Assembly: GCF_014200595.1 (NCBI RefSeq)
Contig: NZ_JACHCG010000005.1
Coordinates: 310,001 to 374,000 of the forward strand
Length of the DNA: 64,000 nt
Direction of reading: 5' to 3'
DNA from: Pedobacter cryoconitis
Lineage (GTDB): Bacteria; Bacteroidota; Bacteroidia; Sphingobacteriales; Sphingobacteriaceae
In this document: positions 28,547-35,156 of the stretch, in pieces
Layout: each line of letters begins with the position of its first letter
Numbering within the stretch: the stretch's first letter is position 1
Position numbers and translations under genes: made by a program
Notes under the pieces: generated by a model
Database searches by the model: none
Seen by the model: only the letters and a program-made list of their open reading frames with translations
Told to the model about the DNA's origin: nothing

Positions 28547-29107
28547 ATGGCAAAAGCATCAGAAGTGAAAAGCGGTAATATTCTTCGTTTCAATGGAGAA
28601 TTAATAGTAGTAGAAGAGTTTCTACACCGGACTCCTGGAAATTTAAGAGCTTTTTACCAGGCAAGAATGAGGAACATTAAAAGCGGCAAATTAGTCGAGT
28701 ATAGGTTCCGCACAGATGAAGAGGTAACGATTTGCCGGGTAGAGACAAATGATTATCAATATTTATACGAAGATGGAGAATTCCTCGTTGTAATGGATAA
28801 CAGTTCTTTTGAACAATTTAACATCCCAAAATCATTATTTGGGGATCAGATTAAATTCTTAAAAGAAGGCATGAATGTTGTAATAGCATTCGAGAGTGAA
28901 GAGCCGATTTCGGCACAAACTCCCCAGCATGTTGAGCTGGAAGTTACCTACACAGAGCCCGCTGTTAAAGGGGACACTTCAACAAGTGCATTGAAATATG
29001 CGACCGTTGGAGCAGATGTTGAAATAAAAGTGCCGATGTTTATCAATCAAGGCGATAAGGTTAAGGTTGATACACGTACAGGTGAATATATAGAAAGAGT
29101 AAAATAA
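28547..29107 (+). CDS. efp: Translation elongation factor P
   Basis: The 186-residue protein has the three beta domains of EF-P, with the N-terminal SEVKSGNILRFNGELIVVEEF and the C-terminal GDKVKVDTRTGEYIERVK signatures. EF-P helps ribosomes through polyproline stretches. At the tip of the loop where E. coli has the modified Lys34 (PGKGQAF), this protein reads PGNLRAF, so Asn32 takes the tip position and no lysine is present. It has its own promoter and a strong terminator. Confidence 0.95.
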   Translation: MAKASEVKSGNILRFNGELIVVEEFLHRTPGNLRAFYQARMRNIKSGKLVEYRFRTDEEVTICRVETNDYQYLYEDGEFLVVMDNSSFEQFNIPKSLFGDQIKFLKEGMNVVIAFESEEPISAQTPQHVELEVTYTEPAVKGDTSTSALKYATVGADVEIKVPMFINQGDKVKVDTRTGEYIERVK

Positions 29108-29144
29108 GAATTTTCATAGTTTAGTTTTAGGTTTAGGTTGATTT

Positions 29145-29179
29145 TGGCTTCGGAGTGGTTCCCGAAGCCATATTTTTTT
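29145..29179 (+). terminator. Terminator of efp
   Basis: A 9-bp stem TGGCTTCGG (29145-29153) / CCGAAGCCA (29162-29170) with an 8-base loop is followed by a run of seven T. It lies 38 bases after the efp stop. Confidence 0.88.
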
Positions 29180-29217
29180 AGAGACTTTTTTATTCAACCT
29201 GATCAGGTTCATTTCGT

Positions 29218-29225
29218 GTAAATAG
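29218..29225 (+). repeat. Target site duplication, left copy
   Basis: GTAAATAG directly abuts the left terminal inverted repeat. The same eight bases in the same orientation abut the right terminal repeat at 30054-30061. Confidence 0.85.
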
Positions 29226-29246
29226 GGATCAAGTCATAAACTTGTG
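29226..29246 (+). repeat. Left terminal inverted repeat of the 828-bp element
   Basis: 21 bases, starting GGATC and ending TTGTG, that match the right end in inverted orientation without mismatch. Identity stops just inside this block. Confidence 0.87.
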
Positions 29247-29429
29247 TAGCAAGCTCTTTTTTCAGGATAAATTTTGACACGCTAAACAGAAAGTCTTTGA
29301 TTTCACGGATGCTGTTACGCCTCTGGCAGTTGTGCTGAAAGCTTTCAATTTGCATGGGAATGACTCAGTCGAAACAAGGCCGGGCTGTTAGTAAATAAAT
29401 TCAAAATAGCTTAATAATAGATCTATATC

Positions 29430-29451
29430 GGCCGGGTACTGGTCGGGTACT
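29430..29451 (+). repeat. 11-bp tandem duplication inside the element
   Basis: GGCCGGGTACT is followed directly by GGTCGGGTACT, differing at one base. It borders the left arm of the symmetric hairpin. Confidence 0.7.
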
Positions 29452-29597
29452 GCCTGAGTAGTCGTTAGGGTAAGAGCAATGCTAAAGTAACGTGAGAGCA
29501 TGGCAAGTCCAAGTCAAAACAACTAGTTGAAATCAATTGGACTTGCCATGCTTACAGCCCGTTTACAACCTGGTGTCACCCCGACCACCACTCAGGC
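29452..29597. repeat. 146-bp near-symmetric inverted repeat (hairpin) inside the element
   Basis: Two 61-base arms (29452-29512 and 29537-29597) pair around a 24-base loop. The inner 16 bp are perfect (AGCATGGCAAGTCCAA / TTGGACTTGCCATGCT), as are the outer 8 bp (GCCTGAGT / ACTCAGGC). The 37 bases between have equal length on both sides but match at only about 16 positions, so no indels separate the arms. The loop centre carries the 10-bp palindrome CAACTAGTTG (29520-29529). This could form a cruciform in DNA or a long hairpin in RNA. Confidence 0.8.
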
Positions 29598-29659
29598 ACA
29601 ACTAAACCATAACTAGTTGAAGATTAATGAAATTATAATTTTCCCTTTGACTAACCCAT

Positions 29660-29709
29660 GGACAACTGCGGACAATTGCAGACAGCTGCGGACAATTAAG
29701 GACATTTTT
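29660..29709 (+). repeat. Five 10-bp tandem repeats inside the element
   Basis: Units read GGACAACTGC, GGACAATTGC, AGACAGCTGC, GGACAATTAA and GGACATTTTT, so the first three are close copies and the last two degenerate at their ends. The period of 10 is near one helical turn, as in iterated protein binding sites. Confidence 0.8.
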
Positions 29710-29770
29710 TACGCATCAGGATAATCTTTAACGCCAATAGCCTACATTGGTGGAAAGGCATTTATTTATT

Positions 29771-29956
29771 ATGGGAAGTTTAACGGGTAAATTTTCAAAG
29801 GGAATCCTGGGCGATTTCATTTTTAAAGCAGTAGTTTGGAGTACAAGTTGTTTCGAAAGTTTTGTAAGGGGCACAATGAAACAATCAATCGAAACCCAAA
29901 GGCATCAAAGAACTTTTGTAAAAGGAGCAAGCCTGAAAAAATCGGGAAGTAATTAG
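29771..29956 (+). CDS. Short hypothetical protein inside the element (possibly a remnant)
   Basis: The frame from the ATG at 29771 encodes 61 residues beginning MGSLTGKFSKGILGDFIFK and ending ASLKKSGSN. It has no signal peptide or membrane segment. The start with its KGILGDFIFK stretch resembles from memory the N terminus of small Bacteroidota proteins with an ILGxxVFK-type start, so it may be a truncated copy of such a gene. An in-frame TTG at 29747 also exists. Expression is uncertain, and no transposase motif is visible. Confidence 0.35.
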   Translation: MGSLTGKFSKGILGDFIFKAVVWSTSCFESFVRGTMKQSIETQRHQRTFVKGASLKKSGSN

Positions 29957-30032
29957 CTTATTAAAGAATCGTAACCATCTGCTTTGAACTAAGAAAATAT
30001 CAAAACCAAAACTTGAAATTTAATCACTAATC

Positions 30033-30053
30033 CACAAGTTTATGACTTGATCC
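30033..30053 (-). repeat. Right terminal inverted repeat of the 828-bp element
   Basis: 21 bases, starting CACAAG and ending GATCC, that are the exact reverse complement of 29226-29246. The 8-bp target duplication follows directly. Confidence 0.87.
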
Positions 30054-30061
30054 GTAAATAG
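30054..30061 (+). repeat. Target site duplication, right copy
   Basis: GTAAATAG is identical to 29218-29225 and directly abuts the right end of the element. Confidence 0.85.
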
Positions 30062-30186
30062 CAGAAAAATTTATTGGCAATGGAGTGTTTTAAATGCTTT
30101 TAGTAATTAGGAAATATGTTTACTTATATAATTAATTATATAGTTAAACGACTTATAATTAACTTTATACCTTCTGATTGTGGATA

Positions 30187-31626
30187 ATGATAAAAACGGA
30201 TCGGTATTTCATTCAACTGGTGATGATAGCTTTTATGCTATTCGCTGTAAATTCTGTATTTGCGCAAACTGATGGAAAGATTAAGGCTAATTGGCAAAAT
30301 CTGGATTTGAAAACAGACAGTGTTTTTGGGATCAGCATGGAAAAGGCTTATACACAGTTGCTAAGTGGAAAGAAAGCGACACCTGTCATTGTTGCAGTAA
30401 TTGATGGTGGGGTTGATATTAATCACGAAGACCTCAAATCTGTCATTTGGACGAATCTTAAGGAGATCCCAGGCAATGGTATAGATGATGATAAAAATGG
30501 TTTTATAGATGATATTCATGGCTGGAATTTCTATAGTGCAGCCGTAGGAGAAGATACTCAGGCTGAAATGTTATCTGTACACAACAAGATAGAAAAAACG
30601 AAAAAGGATCAGGAAATATTAAATCATATGTTGCAGAAAATGGGCAAGCCTATTCCAACTGTTGATGATTTTAAGAATTATGTACCCGGCAGCCCAGAGG
30701 AACTTAAAATGCAGACGGCAATGATTACTGGCTTGAAAATTTATCCGGATTTTGTTTCCAAAGGAAGGGTCAAACTGAAAAAAGCGGCTGATTTCTATAA
30801 GATGCAGTTGGCATATTATGAAAAAAAGGATTATGACCCAATACCGGGTGGACCTTCTAGTATACATGGTACTCATGTGGCAGGTATTATTGCTGCAGTT
30901 CGTAATAATAATGTTGGTACTAACGGAGTCGCAGATCAGGTGAAATTGATGGTTATTCGTGCAACTCCTGGTATCGACCCGTTCAAAGAGACGGCGGATT
31001 CAGCAACTATCTACGCATTAGGCGGAACTGAAGAGAATAAGAATATTAAGGCAATAGCTGACGCTATTCATTATGCAGCTGATAATGGAGCAAAGGTAAT
31101 CAATATGAGTTTTGGAATACCGTTAGCCACAAGACCTGCTACAATCTATGAAGCAATAAGATATGCCGTTAGCAAAGATATTTTGATTGTTCATGCCGCT
31201 GGTAATACCGGGGAAAATCTGGATAAGATGGATAATCTTATCCCTGATAGGAAAACTTTGGAAGGTCAGGTTATAGCTCCTTACTGGATAGAAGTTGGAG
31301 CCTCAGATTCTAAAAATGATCAAAAATTAGCTACTGAATTTTCCAATTATGGTAAAAATAGCGTAGATGTTTATGCGCCGGGGGTTGATATTACTTCTAC
31401 GGTACTTCGTTCTACCTATGATGAAAATAGTGGTACTAGTATGGCTGCTCCTGTAGTTACGGGGCTCGCTGCGGTCATCATAGAGTACTATCCGAAATTA
31501 ACAGCAGTACAAGTTAAAGAAGTTATCATGAAGTCGGTTATTCATGAAGATGTTTTGAAAGATAAGTGTGTTTCTGGTGGAGTGGTAAACGCATATAATG
31601 CGTTATCGTATATTGACAAATACTAA
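30187..31626 (+). CDS. Secreted subtilisin-like serine protease (S8 family)
   Basis: The 479-residue protein starts with a signal peptide (LVMIAFMLFAVNSVFAQ). It carries the catalytic triad of subtilases: Asp in VAVIDGGVDINHEDL, His in SIHGTHVAGIIAA and Ser in GTSMAAPVVTGLAA. The oxyanion Asn is in VHAAGNTGEN. About 140 residues separate Asp and His, far more than in classical subtilisins, and contain a Lys-rich helical insertion; related Bacteroidota S8 proteins show the same. No type IX sorting domain follows the catalytic domain. I chose the ATG at 30187 over the TTG at 30178 because it gives a normal signal peptide. The promoter region lies just outside the 828-bp element. Confidence 0.92.
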   Translation: MIKTDRYFIQLVMIAFMLFAVNSVFAQTDGKIKANWQNLDLKTDSVFGISMEKAYTQLLSGKKATPVIVAVIDGGVDINHEDLKSVIWTNLKEIPGNGIDDDKNGFIDDIHGWNFYSAAVGEDTQAEMLSVHNKIEKTKKDQEILNHMLQKMGKPIPTVDDFKNYVPGSPEELKMQTAMITGLKIYPDFVSKGRVKLKKAADFYKMQLAYYEKKDYDPIPGGPSSIHGTHVAGIIAAVRNNNVGTNGVADQVKLMVIRATPGIDPFKETADSATIYALGGTEENKNIKAIADAIHYAADNGAKVINMSFGIPLATRPATIYEAIRYAVSKDILIVHAAGNTGENLDKMDNLIPDRKTLEGQVIAPYWIEVGASDSKNDQKLATEFSNYGKNSVDVYAPGVDITSTVLRSTYDENSGTSMAAPVVTGLAAVIIEYYPKLTAVQVKEVIMKSVIHEDVLKDKCVSGGVVNAYNALSYIDKY

Positions 31627-31630
31627 TTAA

Positions 31631-31682
31631 TTAACAAGGTACATACAAGTTTAAACCTTTAAACTTGTATGTACCTTGTTAA
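31631..31682. terminator. Unusually long perfect hairpin after the subtilase gene
   Basis: Two 25-base arms (31631-31655 and 31658-31682, starting TTAACAAGGTACATACAAG) are perfect inverted repeats separated by only two bases. GTTTTGTTT follows on the plus strand. It begins 4 bases after the subtilase stop and probably serves as its terminator, although the stem is far longer than the 8-12 bp seen at the other terminators here. Confidence 0.65.
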
Positions 31683-31736
31683 GTTTTGTTTGAAATTCTT
31701 GCATGTAATTTTTGGATTCATCCTCTCCATAGTTCA

Positions 31737-31988
31737 CTAAGATTTGCCATAAACATACTTTTTAATTCCTGGATTTGAATCAGGCTGAGCTACTAACGTT
31801 ATATAAAGATTTGCAATATAATTTCTCAGGTTACTAGATAAGATAATGGGGACTGGCCCGGTGCCTGCAGCATAAATAGCACATACTCTTACTCCGTTTT
31901 TACAACTTGGTGGCAAACTTGCTATATAATAGGAAGGAGGGATTAGTGGATCGCCAACTCCGTTGTAGGCATACCATCTTCTAGCCAT
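31737..31988 (-). CDS. Small uncharacterised protein (MARRWYAYNG type)
   Basis: The 83-residue protein begins MARRWYAYNGVGDPLIPPSY and contains the cysteine pair SCKNGVRVCAIYA. It lacks a signal peptide or membrane segment. The start and the CxxGxxxCAIYA core resemble small orphan proteins I associate with Sphingobacteriaceae, but no function is known to me. It is a single gene, convergent with the subtilase gene and separated from it by the long hairpin. The ordinary start codon and protein-like composition favour a real gene. Confidence 0.55.
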   Translation of the reverse strand: MARRWYAYNGVGDPLIPPSYYIASLPPSCKNGVRVCAIYAAGTGPVPIILSSNLRNYIANLYITLVAQPDSNPGIKKYVYGKS

Positions 31989-32252
31989 AATAAATGATTC
32001 TTTTGTCTATCAAAAAGAAATCAAAAAACTTTAATTCATGCCTACTCTTTTCATGGTTTTCGGCTTCCCCCATTGATTGATTTAAATCATAGTGTTAATT
32101 TACAAAGATCTGCTCTGTTTTTTATGCCAAAAGTCCCCAAATATGACTACTTGTAGTGGTATGAATTCAGCGTAAATGAATAGAAAATTTATCAATGAGT
32201 AAGCTGGGTCCAGACAAGATTTCTAACTTGCAGAACATAGTGCTATTAAAAG

Positions 32253-32819
32253 ATGAATAAAACAGAAATCAGGAAACAGGAAGCGAAAAGAAGAAAAGAA
32301 CTTAACCCGGAGCAAGTTTATGCGCTGAGTGGAAAATTACTCGAACAATTTGCTACGCTTGACCTGAGTGCTGTAAAAACACTTCATATCTTCCTTCCAA
32401 TTGCTGAAAAGAATGAACCGGATACCTTTTTATTTATTGAATGGCTTAAAACGCATCATCCGCAGTTAAAAATAATTGTACCCCGTGCAGATTTTAAAAC
32501 TTCTTTAATGACGCATCATCATTATAAGGGAGAACAAGAGCTTTTAAAGAGTTCTTTTAATATTCTGGAGCCAGTTAACGAAGAAGAGTATCAGGGAGAA
32601 ATAGACCTTGTTATTGTGCCTTTACTGGCATTTGATGATCGGGGTTACCGGGTCGGATATGGCAAAGGATTCTATGACCGGTTTTTAGAGGGACGAAATA
32701 CCCTGAAAGTGGGTTTATCTTTTTTCAAAAGCGTGGGCATCATTGCTGATACCCACGAAAATGATATTCGCCTTAATCTTTGTATAACACCAGATCAGGT
32801 AATCTATTTTAAGGATTAA
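32253..32819 (+). CDS. 5-formyltetrahydrofolate cyclo-ligase
   Basis: The 188-residue protein starts with KTEIRKQEAKRRKELNPEQ and has the family signature PLLAFDDRGYRVGYGKGFYDRFL near residue 130. The enzyme uses ATP to convert 5-formyl-THF to 5,10-methenyl-THF in the cytoplasm. The length is typical (180-200 residues). It is monocistronic, convergent with the xth gene. Confidence 0.92.
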   Translation: MNKTEIRKQEAKRRKELNPEQVYALSGKLLEQFATLDLSAVKTLHIFLPIAEKNEPDTFLFIEWLKTHHPQLKIIVPRADFKTSLMTHHHYKGEQELLKSSFNILEPVNEEEYQGEIDLVIVPLLAFDDRGYRVGYGKGFYDRFLEGRNTLKVGLSFFKSVGIIADTHENDIRLNLCITPDQVIYFKD

Positions 32820-32853
32820 ATCCTGTTCAATAGTCTGATCCGGCAGATAATAT

Positions 32854-33624
32854 TTATGACGTAAGTTCTAATAAAATCGGACAATGGTCAGAATGTATGG
32901 CATCAGACAAAATCTTTACGTCTTTAATCCGGTCAAGCATAGGTTGCGTCGCTAAATGATAATCGATACGCCAGCCCAGGTTCTTGCCTCTTGAACCTGC
33001 TCTGTAGCTCCACCATGTGTAATGATGAGGATCTTTGTTCAAGTGTCTGAAGGTGTCAATAAAACCAGCTTCCAGGAACAAGCCCATCCACTCTCTTTCC
33101 TCAGGAAGGAAACCAGAAGAATTTGCATTGGATTTAGGGTTATGAATATCAATTGCAGTGTGACAGATATTATAATCGCCGGAAATGATCAGGTTCGGAT
33201 AAGTTTCACGGAGTTTGGTGATGTACTTCTCGAAATAAGCCATGAATTCATACTTCTTAACCTGTCTCTCGTCTCCGGATGATCCGGATGGCAAATATAC
33301 GCTCATCAAAGAGAAAGTGTCAAAATCAGCCCTTAAAATGCGTCCTTCTTTGTCTATCCATTCTTCACCACATCCGTATTCAACGTGATTAGGTTTGATT
33401 TTTGAAAATATAGCGACTCCACTGTATCCCTTTTTTTCTGCAGCAAACCAGTAATGATGATAACCCAGGTTCTCAATTAGACCAATTATCTCCGGAATTT
33501 GAGAAGGAAGGGCTTTCACTTCCTGAAGACAAATCATATCTGCATCCGTTGATTGCAGCCAGCCTACAAAGTTTTTTGTAGAGGCAGCACGGATTCCGTT
33601 CACGTTGTAAGAAAGTATTTTCAT
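32854..33624 (-). CDS. xth: Exodeoxyribonuclease III / AP endonuclease
   Basis: The 256-residue protein has the ExoIII/APE motifs: KILSYNVNGIRAA at the N terminus, MICLQEVKA (metal-binding Glu), ISGDYNICHTAIDI, WWSYRAGSRGKNLGWRIDYHLAT and SDAIHSDHCPILLEL (catalytic His). It cuts at abasic sites and degrades DNA from 3' ends in base excision repair. The start codon sits inside a 26-base sequence that recurs upstream at 33735-33760. Confidence 0.93.
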   Translation of the reverse strand: MKILSYNVNGIRAASTKNFVGWLQSTDADMICLQEVKALPSQIPEIIGLIENLGYHHYWFAAEKKGYSGVAIFSKIKPNHVEYGCGEEWIDKEGRILRADFDTFSLMSVYLPSGSSGDERQVKKYEFMAYFEKYITKLRETYPNLIISGDYNICHTAIDIHNPKSNANSSGFLPEEREWMGLFLEAGFIDTFRHLNKDPHHYTWWSYRAGSRGKNLGWRIDYHLATQPMLDRIKDVKILSDAIHSDHCPILLELTS

Positions 33625-33644
33625 CGTAGTATATATTATTTTTT
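33619..33644 (-). repeat. 26-bp direct repeat, copy at the xth start
   Basis: On the minus strand this copy runs from an A-rich stretch through TAATATATACTACG to the first two xth codons (ATGAAA). An identical copy lies at 33735-33760. Confidence 0.8.
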
Positions 33645-33734
33645 TTCGGGGTGTTTATTGTTTTTTAATTGAACTCAAGAGCACTTCGTGGTTTAATAGT
33701 GATGAAGCTTGTCAGGCTGAAGGGCCCAGACAGG

Positions 33735-33760
33735 TTTCATCGTAGTATATATTATTTTTT
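33735..33760 (-). repeat. 26-bp direct repeat, copy after the cyclophilin gene
   Basis: Identical to 33619-33644 and offset by 116 bases. It begins at the cyclophilin stop codon. Its ATGAAA opens a 15-codon frame (MKPVWALQPDKLHHY) that ends before xth. Confidence 0.8.
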
Positions 33761-34482
33761 TATTGGTTAAGCAGGAAAATGACTTCATCACCCCCTGATT
33801 TTTTCATCTCTTTTTCCAGCTTACGCGCCTTTCTTTTTTTCAAAAGTGTCACCGTCATTTTTACATCTGCTAAAGGGCGGTTATTGGAATCTGTTTTCAC
33901 TGCCGCTATCGTGTCAATCAGCGGTAACCCACTTACAACCTCACCGTATACCGTATATCGTTTATCCAAATGAGGTACGCCACCTTTAGTCTTATAAATT
34001 TCGCGTTCCCATTGTGGAATTTTAAATTTCAACCTTTTAACTTCCATACTATCCAGCTGTGTATCGGTGAATTTCTTCCCCTGTACCAGATAAAACTGGC
34101 AGCCACTGGATGCCATCAGCGGATTATCGTCTCTGGCTGCAGCCAATACGCCTTTTTTGTGAAACAAGCTATCGCGGAATTCCGCAGGCACAGTATAACC
34201 GACATCCCCATTTCCCAATTCTTTACCTGTGGGTGCATTTTTAGAATCAGGATCACCTCCCTGAATCATAAATGAATTGATTACCCGGTGAAAAAGCGTA
34301 CCATCATAAAAACCTTTTTTGACCAGTTTAACAATATTATCCCGGTGCTGCGGGGTCTTATTGTATAACATGATGATACATTCGCCCTGCGCTGTTGTTA
34401 TCTTTAGATATTGATGTTTTGGTCCGGAAGCAAAGACGGAATTCAGGCAAAGCAAGAGTAGTAGCGTAAGAAATGGCTTCAT
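33760..34482 (-). CDS. Periplasmic cyclophilin-type peptidyl-prolyl isomerase
   Basis: The 240-residue protein starts with a signal peptide (MKPFLTLLLLLCLNSVFASG), so it acts outside the cytoplasm. I chose the start at 34482 over the upstream in-frame codon at 34542 for this reason. The cyclophilin core has FYDGTLFHRVINSFMIQGGDP with the catalytic Arg, SSGCQFYLVQG, and YTVYGEVVSGLPLIDTIA. It catalyses proline isomerisation during folding of exported proteins. The C-terminal Lys-rich tail is not part of the domain. Confidence 0.9.
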   Translation of the reverse strand: MKPFLTLLLLLCLNSVFASGPKHQYLKITTAQGECIIMLYNKTPQHRDNIVKLVKKGFYDGTLFHRVINSFMIQGGDPDSKNAPTGKELGNGDVGYTVPAEFRDSLFHKKGVLAAARDDNPLMASSGCQFYLVQGKKFTDTQLDSMEVKRLKFKIPQWEREIYKTKGGVPHLDKRYTVYGEVVSGLPLIDTIAAVKTDSNNRPLADVKMTVTLLKKRKARKLEKEMKKSGGDEVIFLLNQ

Positions 34483-34601
34483 CTTATAGGTATTTTTGGC
34501 TAAGTTAAGACAGAATTCTACTTTAAAAAACTGGTATGGCATAATCTTGTAATCTTTCTGTTTCTTACCGGCCCCGTTTTTCGTTTTTAAGAATTTATCC
34601 T

Positions 34602-34609
34602 TAAGTTTG
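34602..34609 (+). promoter_or_regulatory. Bacteroidetes -7 element of the metal-handling cluster
   Basis: TAAGTTTG matches TAnnTTTG and lies 24 bases upstream of the ATG at 34634. No clear -33 TTG is present. Confidence 0.45.
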
Positions 34610-34633
34610 ATAATTGATACTATTAATTCGCAA

Positions 34634-35035
34634 ATGAAACTGAAACAAAAGATAGCTTTAGGATTATGTGCCTTTTACCTGATTAGCGTAATTGGTGTTG
34701 CCCTGAGCCTGCATTTTTGCGGGGGACAGTTATCTGGAATTCATTTGACGGAAGTTGCCCATTGTGGCGGCTGTAATGAAGCGGAAAAATCGGTTAAAAA
34801 AGAAGATTCCTGCTGTAAAAACACTAAGGTTGATGCTAAAATCAAAGACAGTCACCAGACAGGTCTGAAAATTGATGTTCCTAAAAATCATAGTCTTCCG
34901 GTATTAATCTCTTCTTATATTTCAGAACTGTTGTCTTTTGTTTTACCGCAGTTATTTAGTAAAATTAAAGAGGAAGCCCCTCCTTTATCCGCGCGGGTCG
35001 CCCTGCATGCCTACAACTGCGTTTTCAGAAATTAG
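34634..35035 (+). CDS. HYC_CC_PP family protein (putative metal-related)
   Basis: The 133-residue protein begins MKLKQKIALGLCAFYLISV and has one N-terminal membrane or signal segment. It shows the three marks that name this Bacteroidota family: an HFC (H-Y/F-C) just after the hydrophobic segment, a CC pair in DSCCKN, and PP in EEAPPLSARVALH. An extra HCGGC adds two cysteines. The histidine and cysteine content suggests metal binding, supported by the neighbouring HMA-domain and DUF3347 genes. The upstream in-frame TTG at 34607 overlaps the -7 element and is unlikely to be used. Confidence 0.82.
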   Translation: MKLKQKIALGLCAFYLISVIGVALSLHFCGGQLSGIHLTEVAHCGGCNEAEKSVKKEDSCCKNTKVDAKIKDSHQTGLKIDVPKNHSLPVLISSYISELLSFVLPQLFSKIKEEAPPLSARVALHAYNCVFRN

Positions 35036-35156
35036 ATCAGGAATAAATTAAGTGTAATTGCGGATACTCATTCGCTATTGCCCCTTTGTATTAATTTATT
35101 TCAAATCATTGGCCCCTGTTTTTAATATTCAAACAGCCGCTTACAACAATTTCATT

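Larger units (their letters stand above)
29226..30053. mobile_element. 828-bp transposon-like element with perfect terminal inverted repeats
   Basis: The ends are 21-bp perfect inverted repeats: 29226-29246 begins GGATCAAGTCATAAACTTG and its reverse complement occupies 30033-30053. The element is flanked by an 8-bp direct repeat GTAAATAG (29218-29225 and 30054-30061), the mark of transposition. Inside are no transposase gene, an 11-bp tandem repeat (29430-29451), a 146-bp near-symmetric hairpin (29452-29597), a block of five 10-bp repeats (29660-29709) and one short open frame (29771-29956). It is therefore best read as a non-autonomous, MITE-like element that needs a transposase elsewhere. 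An 8-bp duplication occurs in several IS families, and I cannot name the family from the ends alone. It sits between efp and the subtilase gene. Confidence 0.85.

Noticed and set aside
29250..29400. Minus-strand frame reading MQIESFQHNCQRRNS, running through the left TIR to the flank
   Set aside because: About 48 codons directly after an in-frame stop, with no recognised transposase motif; probably non-coding sequence of the element end.
29452..29597. Hairpin considered as an integron attC site
   Set aside because: The arms lack the paired RYYYAAC/GTTRRRY core sites in the correct positions, and no integrase gene is near.
29660..29709. Ten-base tandem repeats considered as a CRISPR array
   Set aside because: The units are directly adjacent without spacers and much too short; no cas genes are in the window.
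30179..30187. Perfect DnaA-box-like 9-mer (TGTGGATAA) at the subtilase start
   Set aside because: A single 9-mer of this kind is expected about once per 100 kb by chance; no cluster of boxes, no AT-rich unwinding element and no dnaA/dnaN genes were found nearby.
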